DNA from: JBGRQB01 sp041725875
Lineage (GTDB): Bacteria; Bacteroidota; Ignavibacteria; Ignavibacteriales; Melioribacteraceae
DNA length: 19,805 nt
Direction: 5' to 3'
Assembly: GCA_041725875.1 (NCBI GenBank)
Contig: JBGRQB010000067.1
Location: forward strand, 1-19,805
The translations under genes and the position numbers were made by a program. This document shows positions 12,316-19,805 of the stretch, piece by piece (position 1 is the first letter of the stretch; every line of letters starts with the position of its first letter). The notes below the pieces were generated by a model. That model did no database searches, had not been told where the DNA came from, and worked only from the letters and a program-made list of their open reading frames with translations.

Positions 12316-13962
12316 ATGTTCAAAAATCACCCAAAAGGACTTCCTGTTCTTTTCTTTACAGAATTATGGGAACGTTTTGGATTTTACCTTTTATTAGGGA
12401 TCTTTACACTTTATATGATTGCTGCAGACGGAATGGGCTTCAGCCGTACAGATGCTGCAGAAATCTATGGTACTTACCTTGCACTTGTATACCTTACTCC
12501 TTTCCTTGGAGGCTTACTTGCCGACAGATTTTTAGGTTACAGAAAATCTATCTTTCTAGGCGGTGCACTAATGGGATTAGGTTATCTTGGTCTGGCTATT
12601 CCGGGAGAAGCAACTTTTTATCCTGCATTAGGATTGATAATTTTAGGTAATGGTTTCTTTAAACCAAATATCTCTGCACTTGTGGGCAGATTATATGATA
12701 ATGACAAATATCGTCAGTTTAAAGATTCAGGTTTCAATATATTTTATATGGGTATTAATATTGGTGCCTTTGTATGTAACTTCTTTGCTGCATTCTTGAG
12801 AAACAATCTCGGATGGAGCGCGGCGTTTGCAATGGCCGGTATTGGTATGTTTATAGGTTTAATCTGGTTCTTCTTTGGCCAGAAACACGTTAAGGATGTT
12901 GATTATATCACTCCTGCAAAACCGGAAGATACTCCAATTTCAAAATTAGTTTATATCATTTTTGTACCTGCAGGTATTGCCGGTATCATCGGATGGTTTT
13001 TACCAACTTTGGTTTTTGGACAAACTTTACTTTCAACAACAACTGACGCATTTATTTTTGCCTGTATTCCTATAATTTATTACTATTTCTCATTATGGGC
13101 TAAAGGCGATAAAGAAGAAAAAAGAAGACTTGGCGCTTTATATGCAGTATTTTTAGCGGGTGGTGTTTTCTTTATGATTCTTCACCAAAACGGTTCTGCT
13201 CTTACTCTTTGGGCAAATGACTATACTGCAAGAGAAATGCCTGAAGTAGTTGAAGAACCTCTGGGTGCCTTAGGTTTTGCAGAAACAATTACTTCCGAGT
13301 TTCAGGAAACTCCAAAGGTTGACGGTCACGGAGCTCCGGTGCTTGATGCAGAAGGTAACCCGATTATTACAAAAGGCCCTCATCCTTACTTAAATAATTT
13401 GCCGAAAGAAGAATGGCCGAAAGAAGGTGCAAAAATGGCTCTTCTTAATACAGAGATTTTCCAGTCAGCAAACCCAGGTTTTGTTGTAATTCTTACTCCG
13501 TTAGTTGTAGCTTTCTTTGGCTTCCTAGCCAGAAAAGGAAAAGCATTCTCAACTCCGGGTAAAATTTTGTTTGGTGTTATTATTACTGCCCTTTCAATGC
13601 TTATTATGGTTGGTGCAGTACTTGTTGGAGGTAACGGACTCGAAAAAGTCTCGGCCTTGTGGATTATTTCCATGTACGGAGTTTTAACTTTTGGTGAGCT
13701 TTGTTTAAGTCCGATGGGACTTTCACTTGTGTCAAAACTTGCTCCTCCTCGTATCACTGCTGTGATGATGGGTGGTTGGTTTATGGCAACTGCAATTGGT
13801 AACAAATTATCAGGTATCTTATCTGGTATGTTTGTAACAATTGAAAATAAAGCTATTTACTTCCTTATTAACGGCGCTGCAGCTGCAGCTGTTGCACTTA
13901 TCTTATGGCTATTGTTAAAATGGCTTAAAGACGTTGTTGCCGAATATACAGAATCTAACTAA
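12316..13962 (+). CDS. POT/PTR-family proton-coupled peptide transporter
   Basis: A 548-residue inner-membrane carrier of the proton-dependent oligopeptide transporter family (MFS fold), importing di- and tripeptides with protons. The defining motif ELWERFGFY (16-24) has Glu16, Glu19 and Arg20, the E-x-x-E-R-F proton-coupling set. GNGFFKPNISALVG (111-124) and the FYMGINIGAF stretch (143-152) are the family signatures of the N-terminal bundle, and FGELCLSPMGLSLVSKLAP sits in the C-terminal bundle. About 12-14 hydrophobic segments are visible. An unusually long polar loop (about 301-385), rich in Glu, Pro and Lys, interrupts the second half after QNGSALTLWA. ATG 12316 follows AGGGAG by 5 bases. 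It is monocistronic: own leader upstream, strong terminator at 13985. Confidence 0.95.
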   Translation: MFKNHPKGLPVLFFTELWERFGFYLLLGIFTLYMIAADGMGFSRTDAAEIYGTYLALVYLTPFLGGLLADRFLGYRKSIFLGGALMGLGYLGLAIPGEATFYPALGLIILGNGFFKPNISALVGRLYDNDKYRQFKDSGFNIFYMGINIGAFVCNFFAAFLRNNLGWSAAFAMAGIGMFIGLIWFFFGQKHVKDVDYITPAKPEDTPISKLVYIIFVPAGIAGIIGWFLPTLVFGQTLLSTTTDAFIFACIPIIYYYFSLWAKGDKEEKRRLGALYAVFLAGGVFFMILHQNGSALTLWANDYTAREMPEVVEEPLGALGFAETITSEFQETPKVDGHGAPVLDAEGNPIITKGPHPYLNNLPKEEWPKEGAKMALLNTEIFQSANPGFVVILTPLVVAFFGFLARKGKAFSTPGKILFGVIITALSMLIMVGAVLVGGNGLEKVSALWIISMYGVLTFGELCLSPMGLSLVSKLAPPRITAVMMGGWFMATAIGNKLSGILSGMFVTIENKAIYFLINGAAAAAVALILWLLLKWLKDVVAEYTESN

Positions 13963-13984
13963 ATAGATAAATTTTTATTATATT

Positions 13985-14018
13985 AAATCCCGGTGTGTTT
14001 TATCATACCGGGATTTTT
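13985..14018. terminator. Strong, probably bidirectional rho-independent terminator
   Basis: Thirteen-pair stem, 13985-13997 with 14004-14016, containing the perfect arms AAATCCCGGT and ACCGGGATTT plus G-U, T-A and G-C pairs, with a six-base loop TTTTAT. A run of five T residues (14014-14018) partly inside the stem ends it on the plus strand; the matching A residues at the 5' side would act on the other strand. It ends the peptide transporter transcript 22 bases after its stop and separates it from the next operon. Confidence 0.9.
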
Positions 14019-14041
14019 CATGCACAGATTTTTGGTGATTT

Positions 14042-15259
14042 ATGAAGACTTCAATATGTATTTTCGAAGATGATTTTTATCAAAATTTTTATCCGCTGAG
14101 TTTTTCCAGACCAACATTTGATTTACTTTCAGGTGCTTTTACACTTGCGGAAAAAATATCAAATTATTATTCCGGTACGGAAATAACTTATCTTTGCAGA
14201 GATATTTTTGAAAAAAACAGTTTTGATAATAATGCCGGATATGATTCTGTTCTGTTTCTTAACGGAAGAATAGTTGCCGATAGAAACATTACGAAAGCAA
14301 TTCCCCTCATTGGTGAAAATGAAGTTTTTGTACAAAATGGAAGTCTTGCGGGAATAAGAGTAAACAAAGAGCTGATTTCAAAAATAGACTTTAATAATCC
14401 TGATTTTCTTGCTTCGCTCGGAATAGAAAAAGTAACGGAAGTTGAAGTTACTCTTGCCGAATATATCTGGGATTTAATTGAGCTTAACGGACGCGAAATC
14501 ACAAACGATTTTGCGCAAATGAAAAACCATATTTATACAACTGATGATTATCCTGAAAATATCTCGCTGATAAACCGCGATAACATTCTGATTGGAAACA
14601 ACTGCAGCATCTCCCCTTTTGTCTGTATCGATGCTAAATCCGGACCAGTAATTATTGGAAATAATGTTACCATTTTTCCTCATAGTTATATTCAGGGACC
14701 CGCATTTATTGGTGATAATTCCGTAATTAAAGCCGGATCAAAAATTTATCACAACAGTTCAATTGGTTCTGTTTGCAAGGTTGGCGGAGAAATTGAAAAT
14801 TCAATTATTCACAGTTATTCAAATAAACAGCACGATGGTTTTTTAGGTCATTCTTACCTTGGTTCCTGGGTTAATCTTGGTGCCGGAACAACTAACAGTG
14901 ATCTGAAAAACAATTATTCTGATATCAAAATAAATTTGAATAACACAGAAATTGAAACAGGACTTCAGTTTCTTGGTCTGCTAATGGGAGATCATTCAAA
15001 AACAGCAATAAATACAACTATCAACACTGGTTCTGCTGCGGGATTTTCCTGTAATCTTTTCGGTGATGTGTTTTCACAAAAAAATTACCCGTCTTTTTCC
15101 TGGGGCGGCGGAAATTTACTTTCTACTTATGATTTGGAAAAAAGTAAAGATGTTGCCAGACAAGTTATGGCGCGTCGTAACAAAACTTTCGGTCGTGTGG
15201 AAGAAAATATTTTTAATCAGGTGTTTCAGTTAACTAAAGCAGACCGGAAATTCGATTAA
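14042..15259 (+). CDS. GlmU-like bifunctional sugar-1-phosphate nucleotidyltransferase/acetyltransferase
   Basis: A 405-residue protein matching the alternative GlmU-like family of Bacteroidetes and relatives, proposed to make UDP-N-acetylglucosamine from glucosamine 1-phosphate. The N-terminal domain (about 1-175) has the family start IFEDDFYQNFYPLSFSRPTFDLLSG, with Arg23 in SRP, rather than the LAAGxGTRM loop of classical GlmU. A left-handed beta-helix of hexapeptide repeats follows, from about 178 to 345 (ILIGNNCSISPFV, PVIIGNNVTIFPHSYI, AFIGDNSVIKAGSKI). KQHDGFLGHSYLGSWVNLGAGT (262-283) corresponds to the acetyltransferase active-site turn. ATG 14042 follows GGTGAT. It is the first gene of the right-hand operon, 23 bases after the terminator, and its TAA overlaps the next ATG by one base (TAATG). 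Other sugar nucleotides as substrate are possible. Confidence 0.9.
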   Translation: MKTSICIFEDDFYQNFYPLSFSRPTFDLLSGAFTLAEKISNYYSGTEITYLCRDIFEKNSFDNNAGYDSVLFLNGRIVADRNITKAIPLIGENEVFVQNGSLAGIRVNKELISKIDFNNPDFLASLGIEKVTEVEVTLAEYIWDLIELNGREITNDFAQMKNHIYTTDDYPENISLINRDNILIGNNCSISPFVCIDAKSGPVIIGNNVTIFPHSYIQGPAFIGDNSVIKAGSKIYHNSSIGSVCKVGGEIENSIIHSYSNKQHDGFLGHSYLGSWVNLGAGTTNSDLKNNYSDIKINLNNTEIETGLQFLGLLMGDHSKTAINTTINTGSAAGFSCNLFGDVFSQKNYPSFSWGGGNLLSTYDLEKSKDVARQVMARRNKTFGRVEENIFNQVFQLTKADRKFD

Positions 15260-16890
15260 TGTTTAAGAATTATTTTTATCTTGCCAGACTCACACGTGAG
15301 TTAAATAGAATTTTATCCGAAACAGTTATTCAGGAGATTTACAGTCAGGAAAAAGACAGACTTTATCTGCGAATTTCCACTGAAGAATTTCCAAACAGAC
15401 ACCTGGTAATTTCTGCGGATCAGAATTTTCCTTTTATCAGCATTAAAGAAGCTCACTTTAAAGCAAAGAAAAATACAGTCGATTTTTTCAGCAGCTATCT
15501 CCCCGCTCGTTTTTCTTCTTTTGAAATAGCGGGAAATGACAGAGTATTAAAACTTAATCTTGAGCAAGGTGCAATTTATTTCTTTATCAGAGGCAATAAT
15601 ACCAATGTAATTATTGATGACGGAGAAAAATTTAATCTGTTCAAAAAAGCTTTTAAAAGTGAACCGGAAGAATTATTTGCAGAAATTAAAAATCAGCAGT
15701 TTGCTGAGGATATAGAGTTATTCAATTTCGATAAACTAACTTCTAAAGAAAATTTCAGAGATGAGCTTAAACTTTTTTATCCCGTTATGGGAAAAGAAAT
15801 TGTTAATGAACTTCTTGCAAGAAATGAAGATCCTTCTCTTGAAGAAATTAAAAGTCTGATAAGCACAATTGTTTTTGAGATTCTGGATGATGATATAGTT
15901 TGTTTTTATGACAAAGATAAAGACAAAGCAGTGATGATTCCGGAAGATTTTCATCACACAGATAATGTTGAAGAAGAGAAAGTTTTTGAAGATTATCAGT
16001 CGGCAATAAAATATGTTGCCCGACTCAAATACAGGAACGAAGCACTTAATAAATTAAGAAAAAGTGTGAACACGGTTCTGAAACGGGAACTGAATAAAGT
16101 TTCATCCAGATTAAACAAATTGCGCGGCAGAATTGAATCCGGCAGCAAAGAGGAAGAATATTATCACTACGGAAATCTGCTTCTTACAAATATTTATCAG
16201 CTTAAAAAAGGGATGAATAAAATTTCTCTGGAAGATTATGTTTCAGGCGCTGAAGTAACAATAAAACTGGATGATAAAAAATCTCCTCAGCAAAATATTG
16301 ACAGATATTTTGAGAAAGCCAGAGATGAAAAAATAAATTTTGAAAAATCGCAGGAATTATATAATAATTCAATTATAGATTATGAGCGTTTGTTAAAGAT
16401 AAATGAAGATTTTGAGAATTGTTCCGAAATTGATGAGTTAAAGAAAATTGCGACAGAATTAAAAATTAAAGATGTAATTAAAGGAAACAAAAAAGTGCAG
16501 GAAACACCTAAATTCAAACATTATTTAATTGAAAATAAATACCACGTTTATGTTGGTAAAGACAGCAAAAGTAATGACCAGCTTTCCATTAAGTTTGCAA
16601 AGCAAAACGATTACTGGTTCCACGCAAGAGGTCTGCCCGGTTCGCACGTTGTGCTACGGGTTGAAAATACAAAAGAAGTTGTTCCGAAAAATGTTTTGAA
16701 ATCTGCTGCTTCCCTTGCAGCATTTCACAGTAAAGCTAAAACAGCCGGAACAGCGCCGGTTTCTTATTGTTTTGCAAAATTTGTAACAAAGAAAAAAGGA
16801 ATGGCGCCCGGACAGGTAAATATCCAGAAGGAAAAAGTTTTACTTGTTAAACCGGGAATTCCTGCAAATTGTGAATACATAGAGGAATAA
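15259..16890 (+). CDS. rqcH: NFACT ribosome quality-control factor RqcH
   Basis: A 543-residue NFACT protein, the bacterial relative of eukaryotic Rqc2/NEMF. In Bacillus subtilis RqcH binds stalled 50S subunits and recruits tRNA-Ala to add C-terminal alanine tails. Domains: NFACT-N from 1 to about 200, with Asp94-Arg95 in AGNDRVLKL, equivalent to the Asp-Arg pair required for tailing; a helix-rich middle including the coiled-coil arms (about 245-420, ARLKYRNEALNKLRK and EKARDEKINFEKSQE); and NFACT-R near the end, with DYWFHARGLPGSHVVLR starting at 451. The family's usual length is about 570. Older databases call it fibronectin-binding protein. It begins at ATG 15259 on the TAATG overlap with the GlmU-like gene and is followed one base later by the rhodanese gene. 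Confidence 0.93.
   Translation: MFKNYFYLARLTRELNRILSETVIQEIYSQEKDRLYLRISTEEFPNRHLVISADQNFPFISIKEAHFKAKKNTVDFFSSYLPARFSSFEIAGNDRVLKLNLEQGAIYFFIRGNNTNVIIDDGEKFNLFKKAFKSEPEELFAEIKNQQFAEDIELFNFDKLTSKENFRDELKLFYPVMGKEIVNELLARNEDPSLEEIKSLISTIVFEILDDDIVCFYDKDKDKAVMIPEDFHHTDNVEEEKVFEDYQSAIKYVARLKYRNEALNKLRKSVNTVLKRELNKVSSRLNKLRGRIESGSKEEEYYHYGNLLLTNIYQLKKGMNKISLEDYVSGAEVTIKLDDKKSPQQNIDRYFEKARDEKINFEKSQELYNNSIIDYERLLKINEDFENCSEIDELKKIATELKIKDVIKGNKKVQETPKFKHYLIENKYHVYVGKDSKSNDQLSIKFAKQNDYWFHARGLPGSHVVLRVENTKEVVPKNVLKSAASLAAFHSKAKTAGTAPVSYCFAKFVTKKKGMAPGQVNIQKEKVLLVKPGIPANCEYIEE
16881..16886 (+). promoter_or_regulatory. Ribosome binding site supporting the TTG start of the rhodanese gene
   Basis: AGAGGA inside the last codons of rqcH ends 5 bases before TTG 16892. 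It supports TTG as the start, one base after the rqcH stop; a later ATG would remove the membrane anchor. Confidence 0.6.
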
Positions 16891-16891
16891 A

Positions 16892-17410
16892 TTGCTAAAA
16901 GAGATTAACTACAAAATTGTGCTTACAATTATTTTAACAGCTTCCTTCATTGGTATCGGGAATAATATAATTTCTCCGTTTGGAGTAAGTTTTATTCGTG
17001 AAAAAAAGGTACTGGAAGAAGCTACGGATGATGAACTTTTTGCTTCTTCCCAGGAAAAAGATTATCAGGTTAAGTCTGTCTCAACAGAAAAAGCATTTGA
17101 ACTGTTTGAGAAAAATCAGGCTCTTTTTGTTGATGCCCGTGATCAGTGGGAATTTGCTGAGGGACACATTAAAGGTGCTTACAATCTTCCCTCTTACATT
17201 TTTGAAGAAGAATTTCCCAAGTTCAGTTCAACTCCAAAAGATAAGTTGATAATTATCTATTGTGATGATCTTGAATGCGGAATGAGTAAACAGCTTGCTG
17301 TAGAGCTTGTGAGAAAAGGTTACAGAAAAGTTTTTGTTTATACTGACGGATGGCAGTTCTGGCTTCAAAATAATTTTCCTGTAGAAAAAGGAGAATTAAA
17401 AGATGAATAA
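16892..17410 (+). CDS. Membrane-anchored single-domain rhodanese
   Basis: A 172-residue protein with one N-terminal hydrophobic helix (about 8-30, VLTIILTASFIGIGNNII) and a single rhodanese domain (about 62-168) probably on the outer face of the inner membrane. The fold signature LFVDARDQWEFAEGHIKGAYNLP (78-100) is intact. The catalytic loop IIYCDDLECGMS (121-132) has the nucleophile Cys124 and a second Cys129, the C-x4-C arrangement seen in many rhodanese-like proteins of this group. Residues 40-60 form an acidic linker. Rhodaneses move sulfane sulfur between thiols or serve redox relays. It overlaps the next gene, a MauE/DoxX-like membrane protein, by 8 bases, suggesting a joint thiol or sulfur task at the membrane. 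The start is TTG with AGAGGA 5 bases upstream. Confidence 0.9.
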   Translation: MLKEINYKIVLTIILTASFIGIGNNIISPFGVSFIREKKVLEEATDDELFASSQEKDYQVKSVSTEKAFELFEKNQALFVDARDQWEFAEGHIKGAYNLPSYIFEEEFPKFSSTPKDKLIIIYCDDLECGMSKQLAVELVRKGYRKVFVYTDGWQFWLQNNFPVEKGELKDE

Positions 17411-17855
17411 ATTAAACAATAAATATTTGCTGCTGGTTATCAGAGTTTTTATTGGCGGATTTTTCATATTTTCATCAATTGATAAAATAAATGATCCCGA
17501 ATCTTTTGCCTCGGCAATAGAGAATTACAGATTTTTTCCTGTATTTGTAATAAATTTAATTGCAATAACACTTCCGTGGATTGAGCTTGTTACCGGACTC
17601 CTTTTACTGCTCGGAGTTAAGGTTAAAGAAAACAGTTTTGTAATTAATTTGCTGCTTGTTGCATTTAATTTTTTAATTATAATTGCACTCATTCGCGGGT
17701 TGGATATTGATTGCGGTTGTTACGGTTCAGCTTATTCGCAAAAAGCCGGATTACTGAAAGTTTTTGAGAATTTTGTCCTTTTATTTCTCGGAATTTTATT
17801 ACAAATTCACAGTTCCAATTTTATGACAATACTTGGTAAAAATGCAGATAGATAA
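17403..17855 (+). CDS. MauE/DoxX-like four-helix membrane protein
   Basis: A 150-residue inner-membrane protein with four hydrophobic segments (about 8-26, 47-71, 79-99 and 115-135). The first carries the DoxX/MauE-type phrase RVFIGGFFIFSSIDKI with the conserved Lys28. The loop after helix 3 contains DIDCGCYGSA with Cys104 and Cys106, a CxC pair that is a hallmark of MauE/DoxX relatives linked to disulfide chemistry (MauE supports disulfide formation in methylamine dehydrogenase). Together with the preceding rhodanese, whose gene it overlaps by 8 bases, it likely forms a membrane thiol-redox or sulfur-relay pair; the true partner is unknown. The downstream glycosyltransferase starts inside its last codons. 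The LPW turn before helix 2 also fits the family. Confidence 0.85.
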   Translation: MNKLNNKYLLLVIRVFIGGFFIFSSIDKINDPESFASAIENYRFFPVFVINLIAITLPWIELVTGLLLLLGVKVKENSFVINLLLVAFNFLIIIALIRGLDIDCGCYGSAYSQKAGLLKVFENFVLLFLGILLQIHSSNFMTILGKNADR

Positions 17856-18873
17856 AACTAGAGTAAAAAAAATACTTCTTATAAAACCTCGCGGAATCGG
17901 AGATGTGGTTCTTTCTTCAATTGTATTTGATAATTTGAAAGAGGAATTTCCCGAAGCAAAAATTGACTACCTTACTGAAAAGCCGAGCAACTTTCTTCTT
18001 GAACCACTTGAGTTTATTAACGAAGTGATCATTATGAAGAAAAAAACTCTTGGCGACAGAATCAAACTTTTCAGTACAATCAGAAAAAATAAGTATGATC
18101 TGGTTTTTGATTTTTATGCTACTCCCCTTACCACTCAGGTTACGTTTTTAAGCGGAGCCAGATATCGCGTAGGGTTTCCGTATAAAGGAAGAAAGTTTGC
18201 TTATAATTTATTTGGACCTGCAGAAAGAGATAAGTTTCACGCAGCCGAACTTCATCTTGAAATGATAAAGAGTGTCGGAATTTCAGGCAATCATAAAAAT
18301 CTTGAAATCGGATATAACCCGGACGATGTTAAGTTTGCTGAAGAGTTAAAGAGAGAAATAAAACCTGAAGGAAAACTCCTAATTGGTGTGAGTCCGAGCG
18401 GTGGCTGGGCTTCTAAAAAATGTCCGGCAGAAATTTTTTCAAAGCTTGTTAATGAAACGCAAAAGAAATTTAATTGTAAAATTTTGATTTTGTGGGGTCC
18501 GGGCGACAAAGATGATGCAGAATATATTTACAATAATCGCATAAATGATGAAGTTATTTTTGCACCTCCAACGTCTATCGGACAAATGGCAACTTGCACT
18601 TCGGTATGTGATATGTTTATTGCCAATGACAGCGGACCAATGCACATTTCCACTGCAACTGATACACCAACGTTAAGTATTCACGGCCCTACAGATCCAA
18701 AACTTCAGGGGCCTTACGGTGATAAACATTCTTACATTCTTGTAAATGATTTAGATTGTATAATCTGTAATTTACTTGATTGCCCTAAAAATCAGGAATG
18801 TTTCCGAAATATTGAAGTTGATCAATTCATTAATGAAGTGGGAAATGTTTTAACCAAGAATAATTTGATATGA
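17842..18873 (+). CDS. Glycosyltransferase family 9 (heptosyltransferase-like)
   Basis: A 343-residue GT9 enzyme of the GT-B fold, similar to ADP-heptose:LPS heptosyltransferases; it acts on the inner face of the membrane to build the LPS or glycan core. N-terminal strand and loop KILLIKPRGIGDVVLSSIVF (10-29) is the acceptor-side signature. GVSPSGGWASKKCPAEIFSKL and ILWGPGDKDDAEYI belong to the donor domain, and NDSGPMHISTATDTPTLSIHGPTDP is the classic donor-binding segment. Cysteines 306, 309, 314 and 320 near the end form the C-x2-C-x4-C-x5-C set found in many GT9 proteins, perhaps a metal site. I prefer ATG 17842, three codons inside an upstream TTG, overlapping the MauE gene by 14 bases. 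It overlaps the next GT9 gene by 4 (ATGA). The donor sugar cannot be told. Confidence 0.93.
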   Translation: MQIDKTRVKKILLIKPRGIGDVVLSSIVFDNLKEEFPEAKIDYLTEKPSNFLLEPLEFINEVIIMKKKTLGDRIKLFSTIRKNKYDLVFDFYATPLTTQVTFLSGARYRVGFPYKGRKFAYNLFGPAERDKFHAAELHLEMIKSVGISGNHKNLEIGYNPDDVKFAEELKREIKPEGKLLIGVSPSGGWASKKCPAEIFSKLVNETQKKFNCKILILWGPGDKDDAEYIYNNRINDEVIFAPPTSIGQMATCTSVCDMFIANDSGPMHISTATDTPTLSIHGPTDPKLQGPYGDKHSYILVNDLDCIICNLLDCPKNQECFRNIEVDQFINEVGNVLTKNNLI

Positions 18874-19805
18874 AAGAAGTAGAAATATTTTTTAAAAATA
18901 TAGTTCTGAAACTTTTTTTACTTTTTAATAAAGTTCAAAAAGTTGACGATGTAAATATAAATTCGCAAAGTAAAGTTTTACTTATAAGATTAAACAGAAT
19001 TGGCGATGCACTTGTTACCACTCCGTTTATAAATCAGCTTAAAAAATATACCGGCTGTAAAATTGATATTCTTGCCGACAGAAAAAACAGTTTTGTCTTT
19101 AAAAATAATCCCGATCTGGATAATGTTTTTGTTTTCAAAAAAGGATTTTCCGGATTCAGAGAAACTGTTAAAAAACTTAACTCAAACAATTATGATATTG
19201 TAATTGATCTGCACGATGATGTTTCTACAACCGTTACTTTTTTAATCTCGGCATTAAAAATTCCTGTAAAAATTGCATTGGATAAAGGTAACGAAACAGT
19301 TTATTCCAAAGTTGTTAAAAAACTTGATTCGGAAAAACATCATGTAATTGAAAGAAACCTTAACATTCTGAAAGAATTGAAATTAAAAGTAAATAAAGAA
19401 GAAGCCAACATAGTTTATTCTGTTCCGGAAAGTGAATATGAAGAAGTTGATACATTTCTTGAAATTTATAAACTGAAAAAGAAAAAACTTGTCGGGATAA
19501 ATATTTCAGCAGGAAGCGAAGCGCGGTTCTGGGGAGTTGAAAATTATAAGCAACTTGCAGATCAGCTTCTTTCTTTTGATGTAAATGTGATTTTGCTTTG
19601 TCATAAAGATGATGTTGATAAAGCCAAAGCAATAAATAAAACTTTGCCGATTTTTTACTCCCCTTCTTTTGATATTTTTTCGGCAATGATAAGTCGACTC
19701 GATTTTCTTGTTACACCCGACACATCAATAATTCATATTGCCTCTGCATTTGAAATTCCTTTGTTCGGACTCTACGTAAAATACAATACAAAAGATATAA
19801 TCTGG
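18870..19805 (+). CDS. Second glycosyltransferase family 9 (partial, C-terminus beyond window)
   Basis: A GT9 protein reading open for 312 codons to the window end. It starts at ATG 18870, overlapping the previous GT9 stop by 4 bases. An amphipathic, membrane-hugging helix (about 5-20, EIFFKNIVLKLFLLFN) precedes the core, unlike the first copy. The GT9 signature KVLLIRLNRIGDALVTTPFI (35-54) carries Asp46. The donor-domain phrase GINISAGSEARFWGVENYK and VTPDTSIIHIASAFEIPLFGLY follow. It is clearly diverged from the adjacent copy, so it is an old duplication or a separate specificity, not a recent tandem repeat. The reading frame continues past the edge; about 20-40 residues of a normal GT9 are expected to be missing. 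Role: probable heptose or hexose transfer in LPS core assembly. Confidence 0.92.
   Translation, partial: MKEVEIFFKNIVLKLFLLFNKVQKVDDVNINSQSKVLLIRLNRIGDALVTTPFINQLKKYTGCKIDILADRKNSFVFKNNPDLDNVFVFKKGFSGFRETVKKLNSNNYDIVIDLHDDVSTTVTFLISALKIPVKIALDKGNETVYSKVVKKLDSEKHHVIERNLNILKELKLKVNKEEANIVYSVPESEYEEVDTFLEIYKLKKKKLVGINISAGSEARFWGVENYKQLADQLLSFDVNVILLCHKDDVDKAKAINKTLPIFYSPSFDIFSAMISRLDFLVTPDTSIIHIASAFEIPLFGLYVKYNTKDIIW

Noticed and set aside
15291..15304. Palindrome-like ACTCAC-AC-GTGAGT considered as a parS site
   Set aside because: It lacks the TGTTTCACGTGAAACA core and lies inside rqcH codons; no parS-like site was found anywhere in the window.
19360..19686. Minus-strand 108-residue ORF antisense to the second GT9 gene
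   Set aside because: Leu/Gln/His/Lys-biased translation lying within a clear GT9 reading frame.

Overview
The window is a chromosomal segment of a low-GC bacterium (about one third G+C by eye), most likely from the Fibrobacteres-Chlorobi-Bacteroidetes group and, by inference, from Ignavibacteriota or a close relative rather than from Bacteroidia. Pointers are the order parA-parB-DUF5683, a kinase-less membrane-anchored PASTA protein, the folP-cdaA pair and the alternative GlmU-like protein, combined with clear Shine-Dalgarno sites (rpe, folP, the UPF0173 gene, the peptide transporter), which Bacteroidia usually lack. No 16S or other decisive marker is present. No transposase, integrase, phage gene or CRISPR array was seen.

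Layout. (1) Positions 1-1335: purF on the minus strand, cut at the window start. (2) 1503-1923: a small two-gene unit, a minimal MNT nucleotidyltransferase and a 52-residue helical partner, next to tRNA-Pro(GGG) at 2015-2089, which follows a MerR-type regulator by only 6 bases. (3) 2601-3991, minus: a coupled 90-residue conserved protein, type II 3-dehydroquinate dehydratase (aroQ) and a HAD phosphatase. (4) 4112-5026, plus: a Ppx/GppA phosphatase whose stop codon shares bases with the stop of the convergent gene. (5) 12128 down to 5023, minus: a long series of housekeeping genes: PASTA protein, rpe, folP, cdaA, UPF0173 hydrolase, then (with its own likely promoter) parA, parB, a DUF5683 protein and a zinc-ribbon membrane protein. 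(6) 12316-13962, plus: a POT-family peptide transporter with its own leader and a strong terminator at 13985-14018. (7) 14042 to the window end, plus: a tightly overlapping operon with GlmU-like sugar-nucleotide enzyme, RqcH/NFACT, membrane-anchored rhodanese, MauE/DoxX-like membrane protein and two GT9 glycosyltransferases, the last cut at the window end.

How the parts fit. The minus-strand blocks serve central metabolism (purine, shikimate, pentose phosphate, folate), c-di-AMP signalling and chromosome segregation. The right-hand operon looks devoted to envelope sugar and LPS-type glycan assembly, with a ribosome rescue factor and a sulfur/redox membrane pair embedded in it. The least understood parts are the MNT pair beside the tRNA, the 90-residue protein before aroQ, and the rhodanese-MauE pair.
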